A stretch of 64,000 bases of DNA from Exophiala sp. HKRS030 (GCA_023897205.1 JAHWDD010000005.1:4216001-4280000); one strand, 5' to 3'; positions 36,600 to 49,553 are shown, numbered from the stretch's first letter. The notes: generated by a model from the sequence alone, not told the origin. Translations and numbers: made by a program.

Positions 36600-37880
36600 T
36601 TGGTCGTTTTTGGGTCGAGGTACGTTCACACAGACACACAGACACACAGAGAGACACGCACGCACGCACGCTCGTATCATCAGACCCTATTCCCCCTATC
36701 CTTTGGAGGATAAGAATCCCCGAGTCAACCACCACCTGGCGGCCATCTATGTCCAACTGAAGTGAGGATACGCTTTCTGTTTGCAAGAAACGCAGCCTCG
36801 GGCGGTCAATGGATAGGAAAAGCAGACAGACAGACAGACACAGAGAGGGGGGGGAGGGAGACAGCGAGACAGAGAGGAGGGGTCCCTCGCTAAGTTCAAT
36901 CGAGCGACCTAGATACTTAGAACAGATTTTCGAAATTTTTTTAGATTTACCCTCACGGAGGCCCGGTGGGTTTTGCTCGAGGTCTTTTCTTTTCCTGGCC
37001 CAAGTTAGATGAAATGTAGAAATTCGTTGAATTGATGACTCGAATTAAGCATCAGCCTAACTCCACGATCCGCACATACTGTACATACTGTATGTACGTG
37101 TATGTACGTATATATGTACGTATATATATCTGTAAGTACGTAGGTAAGTACGTATGTATATCTGTTCAGTACGTATATAGGTACGTACATCCGTACGGCA
37201 TAGTATGGTATGGTATGTTATGTTATGTGCTTCTTCCCTCGAGGGAGGAAACTCGCTAACCTAGATCTTTATTTTATTTACCTCCGGAGTAGATACAAAC
37301 ATCCATCCATTTATCGATACAAACACTTCCCTCCGTACATAGACACATAGTATCTACTCTATTGTCTTATTAGTCTAGTAGTGTTAAGTATCTACTTACT
37401 GCTCCGTAGTAAGGGACTTCTAATTCTAAGTCCGACTCTAAGTCCAACCCAACAATAACAATAACAATAATAACAATAAACCTCGTACGAGACGAAGCCC
37501 CAAGACCCTACCCCGTAAACCAAGCTAAGCCGTCTGTCCGTCCATCACCATCCACGAACGGGAGATTCCGCTGCAGAAAGAGGTACTTACTTACTTACTC
37601 ACTTAGTCACTCACTCACTCTCTATCTGTCTATCCGTCTATACTCCGTACACACACACGCTTTCGAAGAACCAAGCGTATAGAGGTACGCAGGTACGGAG
37701 GTATTGTACGGAGGTATTATACGGAGGTACTATACGGGGATTACACTATTTAGTTGTTATTAGGGGGTAACATACATACTCCGTACATACATACATACAT
37801 ACATACATCCATACATACATACTCAGTACATACTCCGTACATACTTAAGATATCCCGTTCGTCCGTCCGTCCATCCCCCG

Positions 37881-37910
37881 TGGGTTAGGTTGGGTTAGGT
37901 CAGGTTAGGT
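37881..37910. repeat. Telomere-like TTAGG(T) interstitial repeat
   Basis: Three decamers built on GGTTAGGT follow each other (TGGGTTAGGT, TGGGTTAGGT, CAGGTTAGGT). The units resemble but do not equal the fungal telomere unit TTAGGG. Confidence 0.5.
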
Positions 37911-38089
37911 AGATTGATTGATTCTTCAATTTCAGATACGGGGAATAAAATAAAATAAAATAAAATAAAACAAATAATGCGACGACGGGAAAGGGCGGCG
38001 ACGCGCGCGAGTAAGTAAATAAGTTAAATAAGGGAGTGCGTACGAAAAAGTGAGGCGGGAGAAAAAGGTATAATACCGAGTACATATAT

Positions 38090-38272
38090 CGCAGGCCACA
38101 TTATAGGCAGGCTACTTACAGCCTACATACAGAATTTACAGGCTACTTACTGCCCACATACAGAATTTACAGGCTACTTACTGCCCACATACAGAACTTA
38201 CAGGCTACGTACAGGCTACGTACAGGCCACATACAGTACTTACAGGCCACGTACAGGCTACGTACAGGCTAT
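38090..38272. repeat. Degenerate tandem repeat of ACAGGCTAC units
   Basis: A longer period of about 31 bases (AGGCTACTTACTGCCCACAT followed by ACAGAATTTAC) is present in two to three copies, then breaks down into short ACAGGCTACGT units. Confidence 0.8.
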
Positions 38273-38338
38273 ATTGTCATTAGCGACCGAGCCTTGATGA
38301 ATCGATAGTACTGCGTACTGCGTACTGCGGACTCCGTA

Positions 38339-38394
38339 CTCCGTAGTCAGTACTCCGTAGTCAGTACTCCGTAGTCAGTACTCCGTAGTCAGTA
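38339..38394. repeat. Tandem 14-mer CTCCGTAGTCAGTA, four perfect copies
   Basis: Four exact head-to-tail copies. The repeat junction re-creates TACTCCGTA each time, the same 9-mer that is dispersed across the window. Confidence 0.9.
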
Positions 38395-38460
38395 CCTACA
38401 GTAGTTCAGTAATTCGTAGTTAGCAGTTAGTCCGTACGCAGTACAGTACGGATCGAATGC

Positions 38461-41400
38461 ATCTGTGAAGTGAAAGTTATTCACGGAAGGATTTGATGGG
38501 GGTGACCTCAACAACCAACTACCGATTACGAGAGTACCTAGTCAGTTGACTAGTTGAGAATGTACAGTAACTACTCCGTAGAAGGAAGGCTCGTGAAGGC
38601 TCGTACTCCTGAAAGGGAATGATATCCTCCCCACAGTACCTTCCTTTTCGGGTTAATTTTCTCACTTCTCTCACCCAGGTCTCCAACCTCGTTTGTTCTA
38701 ACTTCGTACTTTTATCTGCAGCTTACAGTATACCCCGAGTCATTGACAAGGGCAAATACGGGCGTCTGTATGCGGAGTTATATCCCCACCTCCAGTTTCT
38801 GATACAGACTCTGGAGGCAGTGATATGTACGCCTCGTGCCGTCTCGAATTCGATTGTTCTCGCAGCCATACGGGTCGATGATCGATTGGTGATGTGGTAA
38901 AATGTGGTAAAATAAATTTTATGAGAAGACACCAAATGACATGAGAATCTTTCGGATCCTTCATCTAGATTTCAAAATGGAATGCTCTGGCTTACTAGTT
39001 AGAGACATTGTTTTCCTTGAGAAGTATGCAAGTCATGATGTCTGACTAGCTAGTCTGTACACTGAGGCAGATGAAAAGTGATCAAAGAAACTGCAAACAA
39101 AATAACTCCGGATAACGTGTCAGCAAAAAACAATCAACAAGCTAGGTAGTCCTTGAAGCATGTCAGACACAAACGCCGTCGCAGCTTGGACAAGTGCTAA
39201 CTTGCCAGGGTAAATTACCCTGGCGAAGATCGACGATGTGATCTCGAGCATTACTAGTTAGTATCGGCCACTACTAGCACCTAGTTAACACAGGGGCCTA
39301 GCAGTTGTACGGAGTACTCCACAGACAGAGAGTCGCCTACGGCGATTTTTTGGACGCCACTTTGGCTTGATGCAAGAACTTCTGAAGATCTACCCGAACG
39401 AAAATCGAGCACCTTTGATTGAATGGGGTGGGACTTTCTGGTTCAGGGGGATAACCACAGGTCTCCGGAGAGTGAAATAGGACTTGAGAAGAATCCTAAC
39501 ACATCTCTCAACCGGACTATGTAGTCTTAGTAACCTTCCAGACATTTTGAGCTCAAACCTCATCGCAACTCCCTAGCGAAGAGATCTGAAACAGTGTCTT
39601 AGGATTTCGGAAATCTTGGATTTGCGTTATCCAGACAGAATTAGAATCCCAGAAACGATGGCATGATGCATGCATGATGGACCGTCGTTTCATCGCCAAT
39701 GAATTATGCTCACTCTGCTCTCCCGGAAAGATTCATCTGGAAATCTTTAGTATGTCAGATTTCTTCTTTCAGTCGTCAAACATCTCGCTTGTAAGAAAAC
39801 TCATTTCGGTTACAACGCCACGGTGTTAAATGTAGGTCGAAACTCCATTATACGACGGCTCGATTATTTGAGAGCTCGAACAGTGGTCGATCGGCCCCAT
39901 ATGATAATTATGGTGGATATATCAATGACCGGCAGGCTGCTGTCCGATTTGTTCCAAGGTTCAGGCCAGCAGAGTTCAGGAATCGGACAATCAGCAGCGA
40001 CTTGATCTTGGGGGTAGTTAATAAAGCCTAGCTTGTCTCGGGGATGCGTTAGTAGCTTTATCATGGCTGGTACGGAGAAGATTGTCAGAGGGTGAAATAC
40101 TGGATCCACAGGCTCTAGCAAAGTAAATCGAGACTCTGTCCGGCGTGTCGAAACAGTTAGTTAGGAATCACATGTATGTAGTGTACTCGAGGCGCGCTGA
40201 ATGCGCAAGCCTTGAGGCAAGTGACTGGAGCTCTCCGGCTGTGAATTGAGGATCCATCCCCATTCCTTGTAAATCGATCAGGGTGGCGCGGCAATCATTT
40301 TAGCGAGCACCCACTGCAATGAGGTGCTTCCACGCTCTTGAAATACCGCAGATTTTAAGAGCTGTAAGCCCTGGTCCGTGGGAATGAATTGACGACAACG
40401 TACTAGCCACCTAGCTAGCTTATCTTCTATGGCGTAGTCTGCAAGATGCTAATTCAAGACTGTTTGTATGACCTCAAACAGTGAACATCTGCAATTTAAG
40501 CCATACCCTGGCTTGAATCCATCGTTGATTGAAAAGCTTGCATAAAGTGGAAGGCGGCACGGGGAGCTGTCGGGTTTCCGTCTTCGTGATCCATATAGTG
40601 TGTTGCAGGGCTAGTTTATGTGTCACTATTGTGACCGGGAGAGTGAAGCGTTGAATCGTTGATTCAATCTTGCAGGGTCAACGTTGAATGGAAAAATCGG
40701 ACTTTTGGCTTACCGGGGGAAGTGATGTCTTGACTGGGTTGTGGTTGAGTTGTATTAGTACTGGGTTTAAAAAAGGCTATGACCCAGTCACCGGCGAATG
40801 GCCAGGGCTCCTGGCTTCCTGGCTTGAATGGCTTGTGCTGGGATTCAAGTTGGGCGGCGTCTGGAAGCATCTATTTTACCAGGTCCAAGGTTCGAGGGCG
40901 GCGATTGGGGCAACCCCAGCGGCCCAAAAGGTCTAGCCTCCACCTTGATTCCAAGCCGTTTCAACGGCGCATGCAGGATGCCCCAAGGGCCAAGATTACC
41001 CTGGACAATTGTCACAGGTGCGGCAGGAACTCTGGATGTATCATAAAAGACATCCGTGGTAGGCCAAGGATGTGGCCTCTACCGCCAATGGCGCAGGATA
41101 ACCGCTCTGCACCTGGACCGGTTGATGGTCAAGTGATGCACACTACTGCATGGCTTTCTCGCAGATCATTACCGCTAAGTCGATCGAGCACCTCCTGGAG
41201 TGCCGGCGGCCGGTTGGAGCCTCGGAAAGATGTGAGCAATCTCTGATCAAAAGAATCGCAGTTTTTCGGATGGTAGGGATTGACCGGAACGATGATCATT
41301 GTGATGGATGTCGTGATCCCCGGTTGCATTGTGGTCTGTAGAGTGCAGATGACACTCGATACGGGCATCTGGACACGTCAACCGTATGTACGGAGTAGCG

Positions 41401-44400
41401 GACAAAATCCTGAGGTGGCGTAGGGAGGCGTGGGAGGATAGGAGGAGGGCAAAATGCTAAGGATTGAGGAGGGGAAAATGCGCCAAAAACGAGATGCAGA
41501 ATGACGTATGTGGGAGATGTGCCAGACTGGGCAGGTACGACCGGTACCGGGGGCTTGTAGCCTAAATCAGCAGGCACGACCAAGGCAGGGATGTGGGAAT
41601 TTGGGAAGGAGATCATGTACAGTACGGAGTATACGACGTCTGAGGTGAACAATGAAACGAGCATAAGCTCGAGATGATCAATGCATTCGAGGTTGTGGAA
41701 TCTAATGCCAACATTTCCTGCTCGTGGACCTACAGTAGAAGACAAGTCATGTGTTGGTTCTCTGGTGGACATACAAGGACCGGTCCGTCGAGCGTCAGTC
41801 AATGGCTGCCCCAACGTCAAATCTTGACCTCAGCCTTGTCTGGCAGGGATCGTCGTCAGGACAGTCCTTTGAAGGCTACAATTAGGGCATTCTTTGAACA
41901 TTTCAGGCGACTGAGACAGGGTGCTGTACTCCGTGCAGACAGCGCGAGTCGACTCATCTCCAGCATCTATAATCAAATGCATTCCCATAATTTTGTCTTT
42001 TTGACTTGGCTGGCCCAAGCCGCGACGCTGTCCAATTTCTCTCACATAAACTTCACGCCAGGCATCCAGAGGAGAAAGAGGAGTCTGCCTGCCTTGCTCC
42101 AAGTGCGATCGTCAATCCCATCAACTTGATCGAAAATCTCTATTCCCACACGGTCCAGAACACGGCGAATACAAGGGTTTACGTTGGTGGTATGACACGA
42201 TGGTTCATGGTTGGGCACCAAGACACCGGCTGGGCGATCCTATGTCACATACAGGCGATCTCAACTCAATGATCGAAACCGTTTGGGTGTCATGGTTGTA
42301 ATAGATTTTCCCCATCAACGTAAAAGTTATCCATCAGTATGGCCCATAGTCAGAGATGGAACATGGTGAATCACTAACATGGGTGGACGAAGTAAGACGA
42401 TGAGGGTCGAATGTATATCCCCGAAGATGTGGAGGACACTTGAGACTTGGTATGTACAGATCATCGTCAGATCTCCATCTACGATCATGAAATCTGCAGC
42501 AGATTCAAGTGCACTAACTCAATCGACGATGCTAGCCCTCCGACGGATCGAGCTGGCAGGTGCCAACCTCGATCAAAGTAATGATTTTCCCCTTGTAGTG
42601 TAGGCCATCCACGGCCAACTTGTCACGCTTGCCTGCCTCGAACTAATCAAGGTGCCTATAGTAGTATTAAGCAATGGTTCAATGACTTGTACGCCCATCG
42701 ATCATAAGAATCTCGCACAGGCGACTCGGCAAAACAGCAAGCAAGGGACAGACTGTCTGCAGAACTAGGCCACCAGTTAGTGAGTTAGCACAGGGCCAGC
42801 ACCCATGGTTTCGATGTTAGTGTCGATCATGTCTCGATCGAGAATGTCAACCTTTGAAAATGTGAGGTCTCCTTTTGGACGTGTGGACTTTGTGCTTCTG
42901 TACAACGCGAACTAGACCAGGGGAAGGCGGGAAAGAAGAGCAGAGAGCAGTTAGAGGGTAGAGTGAAAGAGAGAAGAGGAGAGAAAGAGGGGCGCCTCGT
43001 TTCTTTTCGTCTTCGTTGCATTTCTGACCTAGTTAGACCAAAACCAAGCGAGCCGGAGACCTGAAGTGTATCTTGAATTGTAAAAGCTACATGTGACAGA
43101 TTGCCGGATGGCCGGCCAACGAGGAACAGAAATTGCTCTTCCTCGTTAGAGTGGTTTCTTTTTCTTTTTTTTTTTCGTTCACGGTTCAACGAGTCAACGA
43201 TCCAACGATCCAACGAGTCAACCAGCCCAACGATTGATGAACTAAAGGGGAGGGGGGGTGGTGGTGGTGGTGGGAGGAAGAGGGAACCGAACTGGTTTGG
43301 GTCATGCATCGGATGGAGTCAGATTGGCCAGCGTGTTTGGCGTGCTGGAAGTCATCGACGACCACTGTCAAAAAGACTGGCTAGTAGTCACCTAGTTCAA
43401 CTTAGGACTGAGTTCTGAGTTTTGTATGCATGCTGCTTCCTGACGGACCCAACAAAGGAGCAAAGCACAAGGTAGTTTTATTAGTCAAGTTGGTCGGTGG
43501 GTAGGAAGTAGTAGCCAGAGTGTTTGAGTTAAAAACCCGCGTAGGTTGGAAATACTAATACTGTACCCTACTGACTCCAATTAGTTTGGTAGTCACGGTA
43601 GTCAATCCCTCGTAGCGCGGATGATATGCGTGTGCGAATCTGAGTTTTTCGAGTATTTTCCGATGGGAAGCGGCTACCTATTGACGAGTAGATAGGGCTA
43701 GGTAAGGTCGAGGCTAGTCAGTCGGTTTGTATCGCGAAACACACGTTGACACAGCCCACAGACACACACACACACACACACACACTCACTCACTCACAAA
43801 CTGACTGACAGATAGACAGACAGACAGACACTGATACTCCCCCTCCGACCCTGCGACCCTCCTCGTCCCTCCTCGTCCCCATCTTCTTCTTCATCTTCTT
43901 CTGTCGATCTGTTTTTGCTTGGGTATGGGGGGAGCCAAGTGCAAGGTGGTGTGATAGTTTGGTACGGGTTACACGGACCCCCGTCGGACGGTCGGGGGCG
44001 TGGAGAAGGTCAGAGAAAGGATAATGACTTACTACTGCACGAACTGGGCCCACTCCACTATGGTCGGTTATGGAACATAGCTTGAACCTTGGAAAGCTTC
44101 AGGCCGGAACTGGGTGCCGTGACTTTTTGTTCCCAAGGGCTTTTTGATCATGGAATCGCAGGATCCAGACCAGAAAACTCAAAGTCAGGAGGTTTGTCCT
44201 CCGTACATCCGCAACTCTGCATAATTTTCTTTTTCTCTTCCTTGTGAGAGTTGTCGTTGTCGTTGTCATTGTCGTTGTGGCGCGTTCATTTCATACCTTT
44301 GGTGGCGGTGATTTCCAGTGCCCAGAGGTTCAAGGCTGGCGGCGGTCTGTGTCAAAACAAGGGAGATGAACTGCTCCACTACCATCATGTCGATCCCTAG

Positions 44401-45297
44401 GCCACCGTACTTTGTAGTCAGAGGTGGTCATGCATCATCCAGGTTACCCTGAACAGAAAACACTTCCTACGGTGGTGGCCGTAATTCCCCGACATGCTTG
44501 CATATGCTTGGACGCCCGTGAACGTTCAGTCTACACGTAAATGCATCTGCAGAATTTGAAAAGACAAACATTAGTGGAAGTCATGATTGGAAAAGGGTTG
44601 AACAAATTTTCATTGTTCCGCAGGGCAGCACTCTGGGTGCGCCTCAAATCTCAAGTTTTCCTCCACGGGCAGAAGAAGGAATGACTGGTGGCACGGAGAC
44701 CATAGTCACTCGATCCAGCTCCATCGTAAAGAACCATACCATGTACAAGCACGTTGAAACCTCTCCAACGCCATCCAATGTCCTCCTCTTTGTCGTCAAC
44801 AACTTTGCACTAAGTAATAACAATATCTCGTATGAATCCAGGGGGGCCAAAATGCTCCAGGCCTCTAATAAGGCTGCCGTCAGGGTATCAGAACAATCGT
44901 AGATATACCAGGCGACATGTTCGCGCCCATGCTCCATCAGATGACTCTAACAAGGCATCCGTCGCACTGTGCAAGAGACGCCAGTTTCCAAAGCTTTTTT
45001 TCCAATTCCCGCACACCAATCGCCATCTGTACACCGCATCACTAAATGCGTCGCTTCGTAGCTTGGTTGAAAATGCATCATATGTCGTCCCAAATCCCAC
45101 TCCAAACTCCGAGAAAAACATCCCAAAAATATGGCCAGACGGGCCAGACGTCCCCATCAGCCATTGCTTCGTCATCATGTGTCTCTGTAGACGAGACCAG
45201 AAAGCTCCCTCTGCGCAGTCGATGTCACTGGCGTCTTTAAACTTCAGTAGATTGATCGAAGCCATCGGCTGTGAGGCAGGCGGTGATTGTAAAGTGA
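38461..45297. other. 6.8 kb with no convincing gene
   Basis: I see no domain or consistent splice structure. Contents: TACTCCGTA/TACGGAGTA at 38572, 39308, 41389 and 41623; a perfect 10-base inverted repeat at 39204-39224; a poly-T and GGT run near 43155-43275; and (CA)n followed by CTCA/CAGA repeats at 43759-43830. Open frames at 38619-38900, 40779-41246 and 41674-42129 (+) and 41296-41820 (-) are unsupported. Minus-strand frames at 44644-44937 and 44888-45265 lie directly after the nsdD stop and probably belong to its 3' UTR. Confidence 0.45.
39204..39224. repeat. Perfect inverted repeat, 10-base arms, 1-base centre
   Basis: GCCAGGGTAA, a single A, then TTACCCTGGC. It is in gene-free DNA and not followed by a T run, so it is probably not a terminator. 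It could be a protein-binding palindrome or a remnant of an element end. Confidence 0.6.
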
Positions 45298-46733
45298 TTA
45301 AGGTCTTGTGGCATCAAGACTTTTGGGCCGTAGATTCGAGCCTGTGATGGCGGCGGCTTTGTTCACGCCCATTTTGCGAGTAAGCTTTGCATAGTGCAGC
45401 CCACACGCGTTGCACAGAGTCCGAGCGCCGTCCGGGCCCCTTCTCCATTCTGGCGTCTCTGCTCGGTTACAACTGTGGCATCTGCCTGGAGGGCGGCTTT
45501 CTGCACGTTTGTCAGTTGGGTAATTGGGAGAAAAGGCAAGGATAGACGCTTACTCCACGACGTTTCTTGGCATCACTGGCAGAGAAGCCCCCGTTTTTGT
45601 ATTCGTCTGATAGGCTGTGGTAATCCTCGTCCATGGGACCTCCTCGCGCAACCCGTGCGCGATGTTCTGACAGGGCCGTTTGCTGAGCAACAACAACTTC
45701 GCGGAGATGTGTAAGATTCTCGTAGATCCGGTGAGATTGGCGAAGCATGTCGTCAATTTCGTGCAAGCCCGGCAGAGACTCCTGAAAATAACCAGAGTGA
45801 TTGCCCGAATGATATCGTTGTGTCCAGATACGAGAAAAGTCCACGGTTCGTGAAGATGCCTCGTAAATCTGTAGGGAGGGTTAGTACAGTAAGCTCCAGA
45901 TGGCACAATAAACATACCTCGTTCAAACCCAGCTCAGCGTCATACACGTCAAGATGTCTCTTGACAGTGTCCCCGTAAGTGGATTCATTGGTTGATCGGG
46001 GGTGTGGAGGACGCTGATCGTCTGGTTTGGGGCCAGCAGAGAAATGATAGGGTTCATGGACAGAGGGTGGAGGAGGAAAATTTGTGGGAGCAGCATTATT
46101 GTATTGTGAAGAGAAGGAAAAGCCATTTCGAGGAGGATCGTAGTTTTGTTCAGATCGCGCGGGTTGTGGTTCACCGTGACTGCTGAATGAGGTGTTTGCG
46201 AGCGAAGAAGAACGAAAAGCCGAAGGCGGGTGAGAGCGTGGAGATCCGGGATAGCCAAAATGTTGCGAGACGGGTTGACGTGGATCTGGCCCAGTAGTGG
46301 GCGAGTAGGGAGAATTTCCAGGCTTGATTTCTGGTTGACTCGAAGGTGGTTTGGGATTGCCGGAAAAGACATCGCGCAATACTGGAGGTGGTACCGAGGG
46401 CTGAGAGAAAGGGTTGACCGGTCCTCTCGGGGCGTCAGGAAACGGCTGGCTTATTGAGGGGGCATTTGTTGAATTGGATTGATGTTGCGGAGGCCCAGCG
46501 AGTGGAGCACCCAGGGCTTCGTGGATCGAGGGCAATGACTTGCGAGATCCTGGAGATTCTTTGTCGTCTCTGGTTGAGCGACGAGTTGTAGACTCTGGAG
46601 GAGAGATGTAACCCGATAGACCGGTGACAGAGGGAGCAGCTGATGGAGGACACGAGTATGGTGGAGGAGGGCCCGAGTGTAAACTCGTTGGACTCGTCAA
46701 TGAGGCCGAAGGTATGCTGGAGGTGTCGGGCAT
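45298..46733 (-). CDS. nsdD: NsdD-type GATA zinc-finger regulator, one-base frameshift
   Basis: Exons are 45918-46733, 45554-45868 and 45298-45500; both introns are GT-AG in phase 0. Residues 1-270 are Pro/Ser-rich and disordered (MPDTSSIPSASLTSPTSLHS). Exon 2 holds IYEASSRTVDFSRIWTQRYH and a helical segment ending DAKKRRG. Exon 3 encodes the C-terminal GATA finger CHSCNRAETPEWRRGPDGAR...LCNACGLHYAKLTRK (C-x2-C ... C-x2-C), then VNKAAAITGSNLRPK, the signature of NsdD/SUB-1. One C is missing from the CCC at 45491-45493: with it the junction reads GKAAPPGRCHSC and the protein is 444 aa; without it the finger is out of frame. NsdD activates sexual development and represses conidiation in Aspergillus; SUB-1 is the Neurospora light-response counterpart. 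A weak alternative donor GTGGAG would also restore the frame. Confidence 0.9.
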
Positions 46734-48000
46734 GTAATACCTCGCATGATCATGTTGATCGAGGGTGGTTTGTCAAAGTTTAGATGGCTTATCGACGGTA
46801 AGGAATCCCTAATGAGCGAGTTTAGTTGTTGAACACATTGGAGAGAATAAATGAACCAACCTTGGCCTGGCACCAATGTCAATCGCAGCCATGCCTTGGT
46901 GGGCTTGATGCATTCGGCCTCTGGGGTTTCTTGATCTCTTTGGTCTCGTTCTTCTTCTTCTTCTTCTTCTTCTTTCACCGATGGAAATATTGTCCCCAGA
47001 CCAACTTCACCATGAGTTCTGGAGCACCTTGGACTTTGTGCTCGAGATCAAGTGGATGCAGGGACTCGGGTGGTAGTCAAGTGTGAACGAATGGACCGAA
47101 TGGTGCAATGATTCGGTCGTGGTCCACCGGCGTTGGGATGATGGAACGAGGTGGAATGATCCAAGACTGGCGATAGATATGCGCCCCACACTTATCTGAC
47201 GACCAGGTCGACAGGATGCCTTGGGAGGAGAAGAAACAAGAAGAAGTAGGGTGTATGCTTGTCGGGTGCGAGTGTTGTTCTCAAGGCCTCTGGCGCAGTT
47301 ATACAACGAGGTGGTCGTGGTTGAGCGGCGATAGTTCAAAAGGCACAGTGCAGAGCGTGCATGAACTTGTGGTAATGGACCAGGACGAGAGATGACTGGG
47401 TTGAATAATGACGGTGAAATTGGTGGCGATGAGTGGTTGGTGGTTGGTGGGTGTGAGTGGTAAGAATGGTAAGGATGGGTGGATGGTGGTAGTGGTGGTG
47501 AATCTGGTGATATTTGGTTGCAGGGCGGGAATGGATGGAGAAATCGAATTCGGGTCGAGAGGATAAATGGTGACGGATGATGAAAGGAAGATGAACAAGT
47601 TGAGCAAGTCTTAGAGAGCGAGACGAGATGGGCGGAGAGACTCGAGCGTCGATACTACGGAGTACTAGTAGAGATCACAGATCACAGATCGCGCTAAGGG
47701 ATGCCTGACCAGCCTGACCAGTAGTGCCAGTCAAGCCAGTCGCGCCAGTGCAGTGGCAGGCCGAGGGTTCCAGTGAGTAGCAGCCCAATGGCAGGCCTCT
47801 TTAGCCATTGGAGGTTAGGGCCAGTAGGGATGATGGAGGGGCGCCAGGAGGGGAGCCAGGAGGGGATCAGGACCCAGTTGGGGGACCCAGCAGGCGGACC
47901 CAGTAGAGGACCCAGTAGGGATCCAGTTAGGGGACCTATTGTCATCCATGATCCAGGGACCCAAACATGCCATACTAGGCACCTACTAGGTGTCTACCTA
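46734..48000. other. nsdD upstream region, simple repeats
   Basis: This is the putative long leader and promoter of nsdD. It contains (TTC)n at 46949-46973, a TGG/GGT-rich stretch at 47430-47510, TACGGAGTA at 47655-47663 and a GGACCCAG array at 47869-47936. Overlapping minus-strand open frames (46697-46978, 47007-47339, 47299-47607) are low complexity. Confidence 0.5.
47869..47936. repeat. Degenerate tandem repeat of GGACCCAGTAG
   Basis: About five imperfect units of 13-17 bases, core GGACCCAG or GGATCCAG followed by a T/C-A-G spacer. Confidence 0.7.
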
Positions 48001-49500
48001 CCTACCTAGTAGTTACTACTTAGGTGACGACGTGCTACTATACACCCGTACACACAGTACACACGGGCAAGTACGGAGCAGATCGGCCAAACTGAGTGGG
48101 CGGATGTCATGGGCATTTGTTCCTTACTTTCAACAATTAACCCAGAGTACGAACTAGATACTAGAGACTAGATACTAACACCTAACTAGGTTCCATTAGA
48201 GTCTTCGAGTACTTGACTGTCATGCCTGTATCCTTACCCTCTACCGCCTATCACCTACCACCCACGACCTACCTTCTACCACCTAACATTACTACCTACC
48301 GCCTCCGCCTCCAGCACCGAGCCCGAGCCCCGAACACCGAGGAGTCAAGGAGACTGAAGCCTTTCTAGTTGCAGGATTCCCATTACCATATTACCATACT
48401 GCCATTTTACCATATTACCATGTGTGACCACCTTCACCTCGATCTGCACCTGCATCTGCCACCATCTGCCACGTCTGCCCCTGCCCTGACCATGCCATAC
48501 GAACCTAACATACCATACCATACCAGAGAATGGAAACCTAGTACCGCCTTTGGAAGTGGATCAAGGTTTTGTGAAGCCCATGGTGGGTCGCTCCGGAACA
48601 GCCCTAGCAAGAGTACGCGGGAGTACGGTACCGCCTCAGTGCGCGTCTTTGATACCTATTGTGGTACGTGTACTTGGTGGTTTCGATGCACAGTCGATCA
48701 TCGAATGTTGTCCCAACCGGCAATGTGGTCCGGTTGAAAGTCAGAGACTGGCCCTGGCACTCTTGACTTGAACTGACTGAACTGACTGACTCCTTAGGTT
48801 CTCCTGGGTTTTTGCCATCGGAGCGATCACCTTGAGGACCAAGTTCCAAGAAATCTCCAAACCAAGTGGGCGGGAAATTCCGCAAGTTCAATGGCACCCA
48901 GGTGGCACCCACTGTAAATGGTCTTGTCAACTTGTCATTGTCATTTTCATTTTCATTTTCGCCTCCCTTGGGTCCTCATCAAGATAAAGTATCAAATGGG
49001 CGACGTTACGAGTCGTCATTAGTACTCCGTACTTGGTCGTACCTAGCACCTGCCTAGTTAGTGTCAGAGTCGGTCGTTTCGAGGTCTGTACTTACGTAGA
49101 TACTCCGTATAGGTGCCATAGAAACATACTTACATATTTACATCCTCCCATCCTGACATACAAATCCGTACATACGAGACCGTGTCCTACATTGTCCGTC
49201 TCGCATTCCCAATTAGCCACTTATCCACCCACTATGCCACTTTACCTGACTCCGGCCGTGCTAAGCCAAGTCCTGACTTCTTATGTAAGTGATTCCACGG
49301 CTCTTCCGTTCTTTCTTCTCTCGTGAATAATGAAAACTCCCCGAAATACTACGACGGAGTCCTTGCTACCTACTACTTAGTAATGAGTAGACATTGTCAC
49401 ATTGACAGTGAATGTCAGTGTCGTCAGACGTCATTAAGCCCGTTGTCGCTTAGCTTGGTGATTAAGTCATCTCCTAGGCCAAGTAGGTACTCCTTACACC

Positions 49501-49553
49501 CTAACTAAGGTACTAACTAAGGTACTAACTAACATACTAACTGACATACTAAC
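49501..49553. repeat. Tandem 12-mer GGTACTAACTAA, degenerating
   Basis: Two clean copies, then variants with CAT for GGT (ACATACTAACTGACATACTA). Confidence 0.7.

Larger units (their letters stand above)
36600..38460. repeat. Microsatellite-rich block
   Basis: Nearly all of this 1.9 kb is simple sequence. It includes CACACAGA/GACA runs (36625-36670), CAGA (36826-36842), GTAC/GTAT (37070-37215), AACAAT (37448-37480), ACTT/ACTC (37585-37620), TACGGAGGTAT (37693-37730), CATA (37790-37820), CGTC (37857-37872), AAATA (37947-37972), the GGCTAC tandem repeat and the TAGTCAGTACTCCG 14-mer. There is no coding signal. Such a cluster is typical of a fast-evolving intergenic spacer. Confidence 0.85.

Noticed and set aside
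38090..38394. CRISPR-like array
   Set aside because: Repeats are head to tail without unique spacers, and this is a fungal genome.
40779..41246. 155-residue plus-strand frame
   Set aside because: Two overlapping frames are open in the same stretch, with no domain and no splice logic.
44644..45265. Two overlapping minus-strand frames just after nsdD (MASINLLKFKDASDID..., then MEHGREHVAWYIYDCSD...)
   Set aside because: The first begins 33 bases after the nsdD stop on the same strand, and the two are in different frames without splice signals to join them. 3' UTR sequence is more likely.
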